Shown here one piece after another: positions 17,726 to 27,773 of a stretch of 64,000 bases of DNA. The notes under the pieces were generated by a model that was given only the letters and a program-made list of their open reading frames with translations, ran no database searches and was not told where the DNA came from. The stretch's first letter is position 1; each line of letters begins with the position of its first letter. This DNA comes from Corynebacterium sp. 13CS0277 (GTDB lineage: Bacteria > Actinomycetota > Actinomycetes > Mycobacteriales > Mycobacteriaceae). The position numbers and the translations under genes are program-made. The stretch spans positions 99,306 to 163,305 of the forward strand of contig NZ_PPDL01000003.1 in assembly GCF_002994655.1 (NCBI RefSeq). The letters run 5' to 3'.

Positions 17726-19393
17726 CTAGACGGTCTGCACCAGGAAGCTGAGCACGTTGGTCTGCAGGAACACCAGGGTGCACACGACGAAGAGCATGCC
17801 GACGGACCAGGGCAGGACGGCCTTGAAGATGGAGGACTCCTCGCCCTCGAGGGCGACGGCGGTGGAGGCAATCGCCAGGGACTGCGGGGAGACCATCTTG
17901 CCGACCACGCCACCGGTGGTGTTGGCGGCGAGCATGAGGTCGGGGTTGATGCCGGCGTGGTTGGCGGCGGTGACCTGCATCTTGCCGAACAGGGCGTTGG
18001 CGGAGGTGTCGGAGCCGGTCACGGCGGTACCGATCCAGCCCAGGGTGGGGGCGAGGAAGGCGTACAGCGCGCCGAGGGAGGCGACGTATTCGCCGATGGC
18101 GACGGTCTGGCCGGAGTAGTTCATGACGTAGGCCAGGGCCAGCACGGCGGCAATCGTGAGGGCTGCCAGGCGCATGCGGTACATGCAGTGGCCGATCTCA
18201 GCCAGGGACTGGCCGAGGGTGATCTTGTAGCGGCCGCCATCGTTGAAGATGGAGTAGATGACGGTGACGATGAGGCCGGAGATCAGCAGCAGGGTACCGG
18301 GGTTGGACAGCCAGGACAGGGAGTAGGCGGAGTTGACGGGGGTGCCGTCAGCCTTGACGAGGTACTCGCTGAGCAGCGGCCAATCGACGGTGATCTTGAT
18401 GCCGTCGAGGGCCTTCTTCCACGGGTCGATGAGGTTCGCGAGGCCGAAGATGACGGTGACGATGCCGTAGGGCATGAGCGCCATCCACACGCGCACGGCG
18501 GGGAGCTCCTCCTGGATGGTGGCCTCCGGCACACCCATGCGCTGACGCATCTCGGGCACGCCGCGCGGGGTCCAGAAGCGCAGGAAGGCGACAGCCACGC
18601 CGAGGGAGACGATGCAGGCGACGACGTCGGTGAGCTCGTAGGCGAAGTAGTTGGAGGTCGCCCACTGGGCGACACCGAAGGACAGGCCGATGACGACGGC
18701 CGGCACCCAGGCGTCACGCACGCCCTTCATGCCGTCGAGGATGAACAGCAGGATGAGCGGCACGAAGAACGCCAGGAAGGGGGCCTGGTGGCCGACGATG
18801 GCGGCGATGTTTTCGGTCTGCTCGGCGGTGCGGCCCGCCACGTTGCCGGCGGTGGTGATCGGGATGGCGACCGCGCCGAAGGCGACGGGCGCGGTGTTGG
18901 CGAGCAGCACCACGACCGCGGCGCGCAGCGGCTTGATGCCGAGCGCGAGGATCATGGTGGCGGTGATCGCCACGGGGGCACCGAAGCCGGCGAGGGCTTC
19001 CAGCAGGCCGCCGAAGCAGAACGCGATGAGGATGGCCTGGATGCGCACATCGCCCGCGCCGAGGCGGTCGAAGGTGCGGCGCAGGTCCTCAAAGCGCCCG
19101 GAGACCACGGTGACCTGGTAGAACCAGATCGCCATGACGATGACCCACACGATCGGCAGCAGGCCAAACAGGCCGCCGCGGCCGGCGGAAGCCACCGCCA
19201 GCAGCACCGGCATCTTGAAGCCGACGACGGCCACAATCAGGGATGCCAGCAGAGCGACGAGGGCGGAGACATGCGCGCGGGCCTTGAAACCGATGAGCAT
19301 GACAAAGAACGTCAGCAGCGGAATCGTGGCGACAAGGGCGGACAGTCCGAGACTGTCGCCCACGGCCGTGGTGACGGCGGTAAAGGTCTGCAC
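17726..19393 (-). CDS. lldP: L-lactate permease
   Basis: 555 residues with 12 or more hydrophobic segments, of LctP-family length. Characteristic stretches are LPIVWVIVMAIWFYQVTVVSG, FGGLLEALAGFGAPVAIT and PTLGWIGTAVTGSDTSANALFG. It should import L-lactate (perhaps also D-lactate or glycolate) with protons. The start is GTG 19393, six bases after AAAGGAG; a TTG at 19399 abuts the Shine-Dalgarno sequence and is unlikely. Together with the downstream lutABC it forms a lactate uptake and oxidation module. Confidence 0.92.
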   Translation of the reverse strand: MQTFTAVTTAVGDSLGLSALVATIPLLTFFVMLIGFKARAHVSALVALLASLIVAVVGFKMPVLLAVASAGRGGLFGLLPIVWVIVMAIWFYQVTVVSGRFEDLRRTFDRLGAGDVRIQAILIAFCFGGLLEALAGFGAPVAITATMILALGIKPLRAAVVVLLANTAPVAFGAVAIPITTAGNVAGRTAEQTENIAAIVGHQAPFLAFFVPLILLFILDGMKGVRDAWVPAVVIGLSFGVAQWATSNYFAYELTDVVACIVSLGVAVAFLRFWTPRGVPEMRQRMGVPEATIQEELPAVRVWMALMPYGIVTVIFGLANLIDPWKKALDGIKITVDWPLLSEYLVKADGTPVNSAYSLSWLSNPGTLLLISGLIVTVIYSIFNDGGRYKITLGQSLAEIGHCMYRMRLAALTIAAVLALAYVMNYSGQTVAIGEYVASLGALYAFLAPTLGWIGTAVTGSDTSANALFGKMQVTAANHAGINPDLMLAANTTGGVVGKMVSPQSLAIASTAVALEGEESSIFKAVLPWSVGMLFVVCTLVFLQTNVLSFLVQTV

Positions 19394-20295
19394 GGTCAAC
19401 TCCTTTTTCTTTTCAGTCGGGTGTGAACGGTTGTTTTAAGGAAACAAGGGGTATCTCAGTGCCCGTGGCGACCGGGTGGGGTCGGCCTGGCACGGATGGC
19501 GGCGGTGGCCTGTGCGCGGGGTGTGCGCACGGGGACGCGAGCGGCGTCCCAGGCTCCGTGGCCGCGCCCCGGGCGGGGTGCCCGGGGGAGAAGCACGCCA
19601 CCGGCGACAGTGTGGGGAAAGGCACAGTCGCTTGCTGCGCGGTCCGCGCGGGCGCGGCACCGCCTCGTGGTGGGGTGCGTGGAGTTGTGTGTGGCCCCAA
19701 GGCAGGGTCGGATACCTCGTTGTGTGCTCAGCTGAGGCTCTCGCGCGAGGCGGGGGCGAGTGCCGGCGGCGATTGCGCCAGTCGGGTGTTTCGCCCGCGC
19801 ATCGCTGTCGCGGCAGTGGACTCACTGCGAGTGTGACGTGCGAGCAGCATTCATGTGAGCGGCCATGCATCATGCTAAACCATGTGAAAACTGCCACAAA
19901 AACCCGTGCATACGCTGTGAAATGCTCATTCTGCCCCCGTTTGCATGTGGGTTCTCGGGCTGTGTGCGGTGCGTGGATTCCCCCTATCCAGCACCATTAG
20001 GACTCCTCCGCGAGATGTGCATGTACCACTTTTTCCATCAAACTATGGCCGCTATCACGTGAGCAAGCTCATGGAGGTGCTGTGGCCGCCGACATGCCCG
20101 CAGCCCCCGCATGACCCCGCCGCGGGGCGCGGCGTGACCCGCGCCCGGCGTGCCGGCGGCGGGGTGGATCCTCGCCGTGGCGGTGGGGCGTGCGTGCTGC
20201 AGAAATGCCAGCCGGTGTGTCCTGGGGCGGGGGCTGGGGTTGGGTGCGGAGGCGGGGCGTGGACTGGGCTGTTGCGCCTGATAAACTTTCCGCTC
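19394..20295. other. lldP-argS divergent intergenic region
   Basis: No recognised gene in about 900 bases. The section 19840-20050 is clearly lower in GC than its surroundings and may contain the lldP promoter. A 23-codon minus-strand reading frame with a consensus GGAGGAG ribosome site lies at 19926-19997 but has no other support. The right end holds the argS promoter. Confidence 0.5.
20282..20287 (+). promoter_or_regulatory. -10 hexamer TAAACT, predicted leaderless promoter of argS
   Basis: TAAACT ends 8 bases before the argS ATG at 20296, and no Shine-Dalgarno sequence is present. The transcript of argS-lysA should start at or next to the ATG. Confidence 0.55.
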
Positions 20296-21954
20296 ATGAC
20301 TCCCACAGATCTCGCACAGCTTGTGCACAGCACTGCTCACCGTGTCCTGACCGACCGGGGCCTCGACGTCTCTGTCCTCCCCGCGCCGGAGAAGGTTGTG
20401 GTGGAGCGCCCCCGGAACCCGGAGCACGGCGACTACGCCACCAACCTGGCGTTGCAGATCGCGAAGAAGGTGGGGATGAACCCCCGCGAGCTCGCCGAGG
20501 CGCTCGCGGCGGCACTCGCCGAGGATGCCGGCATTGAGGTCTGTGAGGTGGCCGGCCCCGGCTTCATTAATATCCGCCTGGCGGCCGCCGCCCAGGGCGA
20601 GCTTGTCAACGTCATCCTCGCCCAGGGCGACGCCTATGGCCACAGCGATGCCTACAAGGATCTCAAGGTCAACCTGGAGTTCGTCTCCGCGAACCCGACC
20701 GGCCCCATCCACTTGGGTGGTACCCGCTGGGCGGCCGTGGGCGATGTGCTGGGCCGCGTGCTGGCAGCCCAGGGCGCGCAGGTGACCCGCGAGTACTACT
20801 TCAACGACCACGGCACCCAGATCGACCGTTTCGCCCGCTCGCTGGTGGCCGCCGCCAAGGGCCTGCCCACCCCGGAGGACGGCTACGGCGGCGAGTACAT
20901 CCAGGACATCGCCCAGCAGGTCATCGCGCAGCAGCCCGGCATCATGGAGCTCGGCGAGGAGGAGATGCAGGAAGCCTTCCGCGCTGCCGGCGTGGAGCTG
21001 ATGTTCGCCCACATCAAGCGCACCCTGCACGAGTTCGGCACCGACTTCGATGTGTTCTTCCACGAGAACTCCCTGTTCGAGTCGGGTGCGGTGGATCGTG
21101 CTGTGCAGCAGCTGAAGGACTCCGGCAACCTCTACGAGGCGGACGGGGCGTGGTGGCTGAAGTCCACCGATTACGGTGACGACAAGGACCGCGTGGTCAT
21201 CAAGTCCGACGGCAACGCCGCCTACATTGCCGGCGATATCGCCTACGTGGCCGACAAGTTCGACCGCGGCCACAACCTGGCGATCTACATGCTGGGCGCG
21301 GATCACCACGGCTACATTGCCCGCCTCAAGGCGGCGGCTGCGGCTCTGGGTTACGACGCCAACCAGGTGGAGGTCATGATTGGCCAGATGGTCAACCTCG
21401 TCGCCGGTGGTGAGGTCAAGCGCATGTCGAAGCGTGCCGGCACTGTGGTGACCCTCGACGACCTCGTGGAGGCGATTGGCGTGGACGCCGCCCGCTACGC
21501 GCTCGTGCGCTCCTCCGCGGACTCCTCCCTCGACATCGACATGGACCTGTGGACCTCCCAGTCCTCCGATAACCCGGTCTTCTATGTGCAGTACGGCTAC
21601 GCCCGCCTGTGCTCCATCCAGCGCAAGGCCGACGAGCTGGGGGTCTCGGCCGCCAACCCGGACGTGGCGCTTCTCACCGAGCCCCGCGAGGGCGACCTCA
21701 TCCGCACCCTGGGTGAGTTCCCCGCTGTCGTCACCGCCGCCGCTGAGCTGCGGGAGCCGCACCGCATCGCCCGCTACGCCGAGGAGCTGGCGGCGACGTT
21801 CCACCGCTTCTACGACTCCTGCCAGATCCTGCCGAAGCAGGGCGAGGAGCCGGCCCCCATTCACACCGCCCGCCTCGCCCTGGCGCAGGCCACCCGCCAG
21901 GTGCTCGGCAATGCGCTGGGCTTGCTGGGGGTTACCGCACCGGAGCGGATGTAA
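20296..21954 (+). CDS. argS: Arginyl-tRNA synthetase
   Basis: 552 residues, class I synthetase. The HIGH motif appears as [12 protein letters not shown] near residue 135, with [14 protein letters not shown] as the KMSKS-equivalent near residue 377. An N-terminal Arg-tRNA synthetase domain and a C-terminal DALR anticodon domain are present. It charges tRNA-Arg in the cytoplasm. It is followed without a gap by lysA, the arrangement known in corynebacteria, where the two genes share transcription and arginine/lysine control. Confidence 0.95.
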   Translation: MTPTDLAQLVHSTAHRVLTDRGLDVSVLPAPEKVVVERPRNPEHGDYATNLALQIAKKVGMNPRELAEALAAALAEDAGIEVCEVAGPGFINIRLAAAAQGELVNVILAQGDAYGHSDAYKDLKVNLEFVSANPTGPIHLGGTRWAAVGDVLGRVLAAQGAQVTREYYFNDHGTQIDRFARSLVAAAKGLPTPEDGYGGEYIQDIAQQVIAQQPGIMELGEEEMQEAFRAAGVELMFAHIKRTLHEFGTDFDVFFHENSLFESGAVDRAVQQLKDSGNLYEADGAWWLKSTDYGDDKDRVVIKSDGNAAYIAGDIAYVADKFDRGHNLAIYMLGADHHGYIARLKAAAAALGYDANQVEVMIGQMVNLVAGGEVKRMSKRAGTVVTLDDLVEAIGVDAARYALVRSSADSSLDIDMDLWTSQSSDNPVFYVQYGYARLCSIQRKADELGVSAANPDVALLTEPREGDLIRTLGEFPAVVTAAAELREPHRIARYAEELAATFHRFYDSCQILPKQGEEPAPIHTARLALAQATRQVLGNALGLLGVTAPERM

Positions 21955-23421
21955 ATGAGCGCACGTTTTTCTCCCTCCCCCCAGGTGGCCGGCGGCGGCC
22001 ACGCCGCTGAGACCTCCGTGCCGGCCAGCCCCACCCCGGCGCCGCCCCCGCAGCAGCCGGTGGCCGTCACCGACTTCAACGAGCTGCCCGCCCACGTGTG
22101 GCCGCGTACCACCCGCCGCGAGGAGGACGGGCAGGTCACCATCGGTGGTGTGTCGCTGAGCCGCTTGGCGCACACCTACGGCACCCCGCTGTTCGTCGTC
22201 GACGAGGATGATTTCCGCTCCCGCTGCCGGGACATGGCGCAGGCGTTCGGCGGCGGCGAGTTCGTGCACTACGCCTCGAAGGCGTTCCTCACCACCACCA
22301 TCGCCCGGTGGGTGGACGAGGAGGGCCTCAACCTCGACGTGGCGTCCCTCGGCGAGCTGCAGGTGGCGTTGGCCGCCGGCTTCCCCGCGGCGCGGATCAC
22401 TGCCCACGGCAACAACAAGTCGCCGGAGTTCCTCCGTACCGTCGTCCGGGAGGGCGTCGGCCAGCTGGTGCTGGACAGCCACCAGGAGCTCGAGCTGCTC
22501 GACATGATGGCGGCCGCGCAGGGCACCGTGCAGGACGTGCTGGTGCGCGTGAAGCCCGGCATTGAGGCCCACACCCACGAGTTCATCGCCACCAGCCACG
22601 AGGACCAGAAGTTTGGTTTCTCCCTGGCCTCCGGGTCGGCGCACGCGGCCGCGCTCGCGGCCGTCCGCGCGGAGAACCTCCGCCTCGTGGGCTTGCACTG
22701 CCACGTCGGTTCCCAGGTGTTCGACGCCGAAGGTTTCTCCCTCGCCGCGGAGCGCGTGCTGGGCCTGTGGGGCCAGCTGCAGCGCGACATTGCCGAGGTT
22801 GACCCGGCGGCCGTCGACGCCCTCGAGGTCCTCGACCTGGGTGGCGGCTACGGTATCGCCTACACCGCGGACGAGAAGCCCTTGGACGTGGCGGCTGTCG
22901 CTGCGGACCTCATTTCCCGCGTGCAGGGCTACGCCGCAGCCTTGGGCCTCACCCCGCCGAAGGTCATGGTGGAGCCCGGCCGCGCCATCGCCGGCCCGTC
23001 CACGGTGACGATGTACGAGGTGGGCGTGATCAAGAACGTCACCATCGGTGACAATGCCCAGCGCCGCTACGTCGCCGTCGACGGCGGCATGAGCGATAAC
23101 ATTCGCCCCTCCCTCTACCAGGCGGAGTACGACATCCGGATGGTCAACCGCATGTCGGATGCGGATCTGGTCGGCACCCGCGTGGTGGGTTCCCACTGCG
23201 AGTCCGGCGACATCCTCATCAACGATGCGCCGATGCCGGACGATGTGGCGATGGGTGACCTGGTGGCCCTGGCGGCGACTGGCGCGTACTGCTTCGGCAT
23301 GTCGAGCCGGTACAACCACATGCTGCGCCCCGCGGTCGTCAGCGTCCGTGGCGGCCAGGCCCGTCTCATGGTGCGCCGGGAGACCATCGAGGACGTCCTC
23401 GCCCTCGAGATGGGGCTCTAA
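21955..23421 (+). CDS. lysA: Diaminopimelate decarboxylase
   Basis: 488 residues, a PLP-dependent alanine-racemase-fold decarboxylase that makes L-lysine from meso-diaminopimelate. The PLP lysine lies in [12 protein letters not shown], the substrate/PLP motif is HCHVGSQ, and GGGYGIAYT and CESGD are conserved. The ATG directly follows the argS stop, with GGAG nine bases upstream. This start adds about 35 Pro/Ala-rich residues to the usual corynebacterial protein; a GTG at 22060 would give the standard N-terminus but has no ribosome site. Confidence 0.94.
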   Translation: MSARFSPSPQVAGGGHAAETSVPASPTPAPPPQQPVAVTDFNELPAHVWPRTTRREEDGQVTIGGVSLSRLAHTYGTPLFVVDEDDFRSRCRDMAQAFGGGEFVHYASKAFLTTTIARWVDEEGLNLDVASLGELQVALAAGFPAARITAHGNNKSPEFLRTVVREGVGQLVLDSHQELELLDMMAAAQGTVQDVLVRVKPGIEAHTHEFIATSHEDQKFGFSLASGSAHAAALAAVRAENLRLVGLHCHVGSQVFDAEGFSLAAERVLGLWGQLQRDIAEVDPAAVDALEVLDLGGGYGIAYTADEKPLDVAAVAADLISRVQGYAAALGLTPPKVMVEPGRAIAGPSTVTMYEVGVIKNVTIGDNAQRRYVAVDGGMSDNIRPSLYQAEYDIRMVNRMSDADLVGTRVVGSHCESGDILINDAPMPDDVAMGDLVALAATGAYCFGMSSRYNHMLRPAVVSVRGGQARLMVRRETIEDVLALEMGL

Positions 23422-23445
23422 GGCCACCGACACGCACAACTAAGC

Positions 23446-23505
23446 AGTCCCCCTGCCCCAGGCACCCCACGTGAGCGACGTGGGGCACCTGCGGGCCGGG
23501 GGACT
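23446..23505 (+). terminator. Stem-loop after lysA
   Basis: AGTCCCCC (23446-23453) pairs with GGGGGACT (23498-23505). A strong inner hairpin (GGCACCCCACGT against ACGTGGGGCACC) fills the loop. It starts 25 bases after the lysA stop; no T-run follows. Confidence 0.6.
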
Positions 23506-23633
23506 TCGTGCGTGGGGCGGGGTGTGCGGTGAGCGGCATTCGCGGGCGTCATACACACGTCTTCACACTGAGCCCGAACCCCGCCTGGGTACGCCGGGGG
23601 AGAACGGCCTTGGCCAAAAAGGGGGAGGGGAGT

Positions 23634-23680
23634 AAAAAGACGACCGCGCCGCCCCGGTGGTGGTCCGGGGACGGCGCGGT
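23634..23680 (-). terminator. Intrinsic terminator of the small peptide gene
   Basis: On the minus strand a 15-bp GC-rich stem (23643-23657 with 23665-23680, one bulged base) is followed by CGTC and TTTTT. It lies 33 bases after the stop of the 87-residue gene. Confidence 0.8.
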
Positions 23681-23712
23681 GAGAAAAAGCCTGCGCGTGC
23701 GCGCGGGGCGTT

Positions 23713-23976
23713 TTACTGCGGCAGGGCGATCGGCTGGATCAGGTGCTGGTCGACAGCCCAGTTGTAGGCACCGACGACGATGGCGACGATGATGCCGTAG
23801 CGCAGGACGCTGGCGGCGGAGCCGACGGCGACGGAGCCGAGGCCGGCGCTCAGGGTGGCGGAGGCGGCGGTGGCGTCGAGGTCGGTGTCAGCCGGGGCAG
23901 CGACAGCCACACCGGTGCCGGTGAGCAGTGCTGCGGAGGTAGCGACGGCGACGAGGCCCTTGGAGAAGCGAGTCAT
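23713..23976 (-). CDS. Small secreted/membrane peptide, paralogue 1
   Basis: 87 residues. It has an N-terminal signal peptide (MTRFSKGLVAVATSAALLTG, cleavage likely after AVAA) and an Ala/Ser/Thr-rich middle. A C-terminal hydrophobic helix (YGIIVAIVVGAYNWAV) is followed by DQHLIQPIALPQ. The C-terminal pattern VGxYNxxVxQHLIQP is shared with the neighbouring gene. I do not recognise the family. The size and exported helix recall small mycolate-envelope proteins, which is only an analogy. An AAGGA lies about 13 bases before the ATG, and its own terminator follows. Confidence 0.72.
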   Translation of the reverse strand: MTRFSKGLVAVATSAALLTGTGVAVAAPADTDLDATAASATLSAGLGSVAVGSAASVLRYGIIVAIVVGAYNWAVDQHLIQPIALPQ

Positions 23977-24034
23977 GAAAAAATCACGTCCTTGAAAACG
24001 ATGAAATGAGGGATGGGGGTGGTGGCGTGTGCTC

Positions 24035-24289
24035 TTAGGCGGTGCGCAGCGGCTGGATGAGGTGCTGCTGGACCATGAAGTTGTACACGCCGACGAGGAT
24101 GACGCCGGAGATGGCCAGGCCCACGGCCTGCGATGCCAGGGAGGAACCGGTGTTGGCCAGGGAGGTCACGGCGGAGGTCGGGGAACCGCTGGTGGCCTCA
24201 TCCGGGTTCGGGGAGGCGGCGGCGGTGCCCATGCCGAGGGACAGGGCGGTGGCGGCGGCGACGATGCCGGTGGTGATGCGACGGGTCAC
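24035..24289 (-). CDS. Small secreted/membrane peptide, paralogue 2
   Basis: 84 residues from a GTG at 24289 with AGGAG seven bases upstream. The signal peptide is MTRRITTGIVAAATALSLGM, with a likely cut near TAAA/SPNP. A C-terminal hydrophobic helix (AVGLAISGVILVGVYNF) ends in MVQQHLIQPLRTA. It is paralogous to the gene 58 bases downstream, sharing YN..V.QHLIQP. The two are probably co-transcribed from the TATAAT promoter at 24451-24456. Function is unknown; export and membrane insertion are the only supported properties. Confidence 0.72.
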   Translation of the reverse strand: MTRRITTGIVAAATALSLGMGTAAASPNPDEATSGSPTSAVTSLANTGSSLASQAVGLAISGVILVGVYNFMVQQHLIQPLRTA

Positions 24290-24450
24290 GGGGAACTCCT
24301 CTGAAGTGTTCACAATGTGGTGTGTCCGACAAGGGACACGGGACAGTCGAGAGTGCGGTGCGGCCCTGACATACGGGGTCACACCCTTTCGGGCGAGATG
24401 CCATGTGCTGGCATCGGACCTCAAATGTTCACATCTCGAAGCTAGTGGTG

Positions 24451-24456
24451 ATTATA
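24451..24456 (-). promoter_or_regulatory. -10 hexamer TATAAT for the small peptide pair
   Basis: A perfect TATAAT on the minus strand within an unusually AT-rich stretch. It predicts a 5' leader of roughly 150 bases before the GTG at 24289. No clear -35 element is seen. Confidence 0.55.
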
Positions 24457-24909
24457 AACAAAGAGTCCACAATGATGTGTTCCTTCACACGTTTGGGGGT
24501 GGCGTGACAGGCGGCTTACTCGGGGTGGCGGTGGCGCCCGGGTCCCCGCCCATGGCGCAGCTTGTGGGCCATGGTCTGCGCCCGCGCGCACGGTGTCGCA
24601 CCCCCACCCGTGGGGCTGCACATGTGACGCCCTTCGCGCAGGTCTCGCCGCACGCCGGGCGCGCGCGAGGGGGCGCCACCCGGCCGCAGTCGTCCTCGTC
24701 CGCACAATGGTGCGGGCGCGTGCGCGCCCCGGCATCCCCGCCGCAGGAATCGCTGTGACGGGGTGCGTCACCTGCGCCCGCGGCGGGTGCACTCATCCGG
24801 GGGTGCTGTGGGCTGTGCGCGCTGACGGCAGGTGTCGCCGCTGGCGCGGACGCCTGTGGGGGCGAGCCGTGGGGGGAGGGGTGTGATGCCCAGGGTGGTG
24901 GGCGCACTC

Positions 24910-24915
24910 TAGAAT
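24910..24915 (+). promoter_or_regulatory. -10 hexamer TAGAAT upstream of hom
   Basis: TAGAAT lies 94 bases before the hom ATG and fits the corynebacterial TANNNT consensus. It would give a leader of about 85-90 bases. Confidence 0.4.
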
Positions 24916-25009
24916 GCGTGAGGTAACACTTTCGGACCTCCCGGCCGGTGGGCGCTGCCCGCACGGCGTTTGCACGGGGTCTGGTTCACACCGATGTTTT
25001 TGGAGTGCC

Positions 25010-26347
25010 ATGAGCCAAACTGTCCCCACCCATCCCAAGCCCGGTGCCGGTGTCGGCACGGAGGTCGGCGTCGCCCTGCTGGGCTACGGCACTGTCGGCC
25101 AGGCGGTCTACCGCCTGCTGACGGAGAATTCCGAGGACTTCACCCACCGCATTGGCGGGCCCGTGGCCGTGCGCGGCGTGGCGGTGTCTGATGCGTCCAA
25201 GCCCCGCGAGGGCGTGGACCCGGCGCTGCTCACCGAGGATGCGATGGCGCTCATCAACCGTGATGACGTGGATATCGTGGTGGAGGTCATCGGTGGTATT
25301 GACTACCCGCGCACCCTGGTGCTGGCGGCGCTCAACGCCGGCAAGTCGGTCGTCACCGCCAACAAGGCCCTGGTGGCGGCCCACTCGGAGGAGCTGGCCG
25401 CGGCCGCCGATGCGGCGGGCGTGGACCTGTACTTCGAGGCGGCTGTGGCCGCCGCGATCCCGGTCGTTGGCCCGCTGCGCCGCTCCCTGGCGGGCGACAA
25501 GGTCAACTCGGTCATGGGCATCGTCAACGGCACCACGAACTTCATCCTCGACGCGATGGATTCCACCGGTGCCTCCTACGATGACATGCTCGCCGAGGCG
25601 ATGGCGTTGGGCTACGCCGAGGCCGACCCGACCGCCGACGTGGAGGGCCACGACGCCGCCAGCAAGGCCGCCATCCTGGCCTCCCTGGCATTCCACACCC
25701 GCGTGAGCTACGACGACGTCTACTGCGAGGGCATTTCGAAGATCACGGCCGCCGACGTGGAGGCCGCCCGCGCGGCCGGTTACGTCATCAAGCTGCTCGC
25801 CGTGTGCGAGCGCTTCACCGACGACGATGGGGTGGAGAAGATCTCCGCCGCCGTCCACCCGACCCTCGTGCCGCGCAGCCACCCCCTGGCGAGCGTGTCG
25901 AAGTCCTTCAACGCCGTCTTCGTCGAGGCAGAAGCCGCCGGCCGGCTCATGTTCTACGGTAACGGTGCCGGCGGCAACCCGACGGCCTCCGCGGTGCTGG
26001 GCGACCTCGTGGGTGCGGCCCGCAACCGCGTCCACGGCGGCCGCGCCCCCGGCGAGTCCACCTACGCCAACCTGCCGATTGCCGCCTTCGGGGATACCCG
26101 CACCCGCTACCACGTCGACATGGAAGTCGACGACCGCATTGGCGTGCTCAGCGAGGTGGCGGCGAAGTTCTCCGCCAACGGCATCAGCCTCTCGGCGGTG
26201 CGGCAGGAAGAATCCTCCGAAGGCGCCCGCCTCGTCGTGGTGACCCACAAGGCCCGGGAGCGGGATCTTGCGGCCACGGTGAATTCGATCAACGAACTGC
26301 AGGCGGTAAAGTCCGTCAACAGTGTCATCCGACTTGAAGGTGAATAG
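25010..26347 (+). CDS. hom: Homoserine dehydrogenase
   Basis: 445 residues, the same length I recall for the C. glutamicum enzyme. The N-terminal NAD(P)-binding motif is [14 protein letters not shown] (residues about 17-30), and the catalytic region includes [12 protein letters not shown] and [21 protein letters not shown]-terminal ACT domain (about 365-445, from [17 protein letters not shown]) is the usual site of threonine feedback inhibition. It reduces aspartate semialdehyde to homoserine. The ATG at 25010 has GGAG at good spacing. thrC follows 10 bases later, probably in one operon. Confidence 0.96.
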   Translation: MSQTVPTHPKPGAGVGTEVGVALLGYGTVGQAVYRLLTENSEDFTHRIGGPVAVRGVAVSDASKPREGVDPALLTEDAMALINRDDVDIVVEVIGGIDYPRTLVLAALNAGKSVVTANKALVAAHSEELAAAADAAGVDLYFEAAVAAAIPVVGPLRRSLAGDKVNSVMGIVNGTTNFILDAMDSTGASYDDMLAEAMALGYAEADPTADVEGHDAASKAAILASLAFHTRVSYDDVYCEGISKITAADVEAARAAGYVIKLLAVCERFTDDDGVEKISAAVHPTLVPRSHPLASVSKSFNAVFVEAEAAGRLMFYGNGAGGNPTASAVLGDLVGAARNRVHGGRAPGESTYANLPIAAFGDTRTRYHVDMEVDDRIGVLSEVAAKFSANGISLSAVRQEESSEGARLVVVTHKARERDLAATVNSINELQAVKSVNSVIRLEGE

Positions 26348-26357
26348 GACAACGTTT

Positions 26358-27431
26358 ATGACCTCCGCTGTGTACAACCGCTGGCCCGGCCTCATCGCCG
26401 CCTACCGTGACCGCATGCCCTTTGCCAAGGACTGGGAGCCGGTCACCCTCCACGAGGGCAACACCCCCCTCGTGCGCGCCAACTACCTGTCGGCGATGAC
26501 CGGCTGCGACGTCTACCTCAAGGTGGAGGGCGCGAACCCCACCGGGTCCTTCAAGGACCGCGGCATGACCGTCGCCGTCACCGACGCCGTGCAGAACGGC
26601 AAGAAGGTGCTCATGTGCGCCTCCACCGGCAACACCTCCGCCTCCGCGGCGGCGTTCGCTGCCCGCGCCGGCATCAAGAGCTGCGTGCTCATCCCCGAGG
26701 GCAAGATCGCCCAGGGCAAGCTGGCGCAGGCCGTCATGCACGGCGCGGAGATCATCCAGGTGCGCGGCAACTTCGACGACTGCCTCGAGCTGGTGCAGAA
26801 GACCACCACCGAGTACCCGGAGATCGCCCTGGTCAACTCCGTCAACCCGATGCGTATCGAGGGGCAGAAGACCGCCGCCTTTGAGATCGCCGACGGCCTC
26901 GGCGATGCCCCGGACATTCACGCGCTGCCGGTGGGCAACGCGGGCAACATCACCGCCTACTGGAAGGGCTACAGCGAGTACTTCGCTGACGGTGTCACCA
27001 CCAAGCGCCCCCGCATGCTGGGCGTGCAGGCTGCCGGCGCGGCCCCGCTGGTCAACGGTGCCCCGGTCACCGACCCGGAGACCATTGCCACCGCGATCCG
27101 TATCGGTAACCCCGCCTCCTGGCACGGCGCCGTGGCCGCAAAGGAAGAGTCCGGCGGCGAGTTCGTGGCCGCCACCGACGAGAAGATCCTCGAGGCCTAC
27201 CGCATGATCGCCGCCAAGGAGGGCGTGTTCGTGGAGCCCGCCTCCGCCTCCTCCTACGCGGGTGTGCTCGCCGCGCACCGCGCCGGCACCCTGGAGCCCG
27301 GCCAGACGATCGTGTGCACCGTCACCGGCCACGGCCTCAAGGATCCGACGACCGCCCTGCTGTCCATGCCGGAGCCCACCCCCATCGACGTCGACCCCGC
27401 CGCCGTTGTCGACGCCCTGGGCCTGAAGTAA
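26358..27431 (+). CDS. thrC: Threonine synthase
   Basis: 357 residues, PLP-dependent fold type II. The PLP lysine is in [11 protein letters not shown] (Lys66), the phosphate-binding loop is [17 protein letters not shown], and [14 protein letters not shown] is typical. It converts O-phosphohomoserine to threonine. The ATG at 26358 has AGGAC upstream and sits 10 bases after hom. The hom-thrC-thrB order matches mycobacteria; C. glutamicum has hom-thrB with thrC elsewhere. Confidence 0.95.
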   Translation: MTSAVYNRWPGLIAAYRDRMPFAKDWEPVTLHEGNTPLVRANYLSAMTGCDVYLKVEGANPTGSFKDRGMTVAVTDAVQNGKKVLMCASTGNTSASAAAFAARAGIKSCVLIPEGKIAQGKLAQAVMHGAEIIQVRGNFDDCLELVQKTTTEYPEIALVNSVNPMRIEGQKTAAFEIADGLGDAPDIHALPVGNAGNITAYWKGYSEYFADGVTTKRPRMLGVQAAGAAPLVNGAPVTDPETIATAIRIGNPASWHGAVAAKEESGGEFVAATDEKILEAYRMIAAKEGVFVEPASASSYAGVLAAHRAGTLEPGQTIVCTVTGHGLKDPTTALLSMPEPTPIDVDPAAVVDALGLK

Positions 27432-27475
27432 CACCCCCACGGGGCGTGCGAGCCTGACAAAGGCCGCGCCCCCTC

Positions 27476-27565
27476 CACGCCGCCCACCGCACCCCTCCTC
27501 GCCGCTGCCCCTACGATCATCGATCATGAGGTACCGCGGCAGGAGCAGGTGCGGTGGGCGGCGTG
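27476..27565. repeat. 90-base inverted repeat with 18-bp perfect arms
   Basis: CACGCCGCCCACCGCACC (27476-27493) is perfectly complementary to 27548-27565. Inside, CTCCT (27495-27499) pairs with AGGAG (27541-27545), and GCCGC (27501-27505) with GCGGC (27536-27540). About 28 pairs in total surround a 30-base loop containing CGATCATCGATCAT. No T-run follows. Confidence 0.8.
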
Positions 27566-27656
27566 CGTCGGTGCCCGGGTGGGGTACTGCCCGGGAGCAC
27601 GCGCCCGGGTGGGTGCGCCGTCCACCAAGGGGGTGGCCGGTGTTCGCCCCCGGGGG

Positions 27657-27683
27657 CTGACACCTTTTAGACTTCTCTAGGAA
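27657..27683 (+). promoter_or_regulatory. Possible promoter of thrB
   Basis: CTGACA (27657-27662) and TAGGAA (27678-27683) are separated by 15 bases, about 90 bases before the thrB start and after the large hairpins. The spacing is shorter than ideal. Confidence 0.3.
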
Positions 27684-27773
27684 TACCTGTGTGACCCACC
27701 AGCAGGACCCGCCCGCGCGTATCCCCGCGCCGGCTGCGGGCGTGGTGGTGTCCGTATGTCTTGGAAGGACTAG

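Larger units (their letters stand above)
24290..25009. other. Intergenic region between the small peptides and hom
   Basis: No gene is supported in 720 bases. It holds a minus-strand promoter (TATAAT, 24451-24456) with a leader of about 150 bases that includes a GATGCC/GGCATC hairpin (24397-24415). The hom promoter is at its right end. I saw no Thr/Ile-rich leader peptide. Confidence 0.5.
27432..27773. other. thrC-thrB intergenic region
   Basis: 342 bases with no gene. It holds a large inverted repeat (27476-27565), a second cluster of CCCGGG-type hairpins around 27570-27640, and a possible promoter just before thrB. Confidence 0.6.

Noticed and set aside
20038..23439. 1133-codon minus-strand frame opposite argS-lysA
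   Set aside because: Shadow frame; argS and lysA are certain on the plus strand.
24916..25009. Attenuating leader peptide for hom
   Set aside because: The short frame in front of hom has no Thr/Ile run and reads straight into hom; no terminator/antiterminator pair seen.
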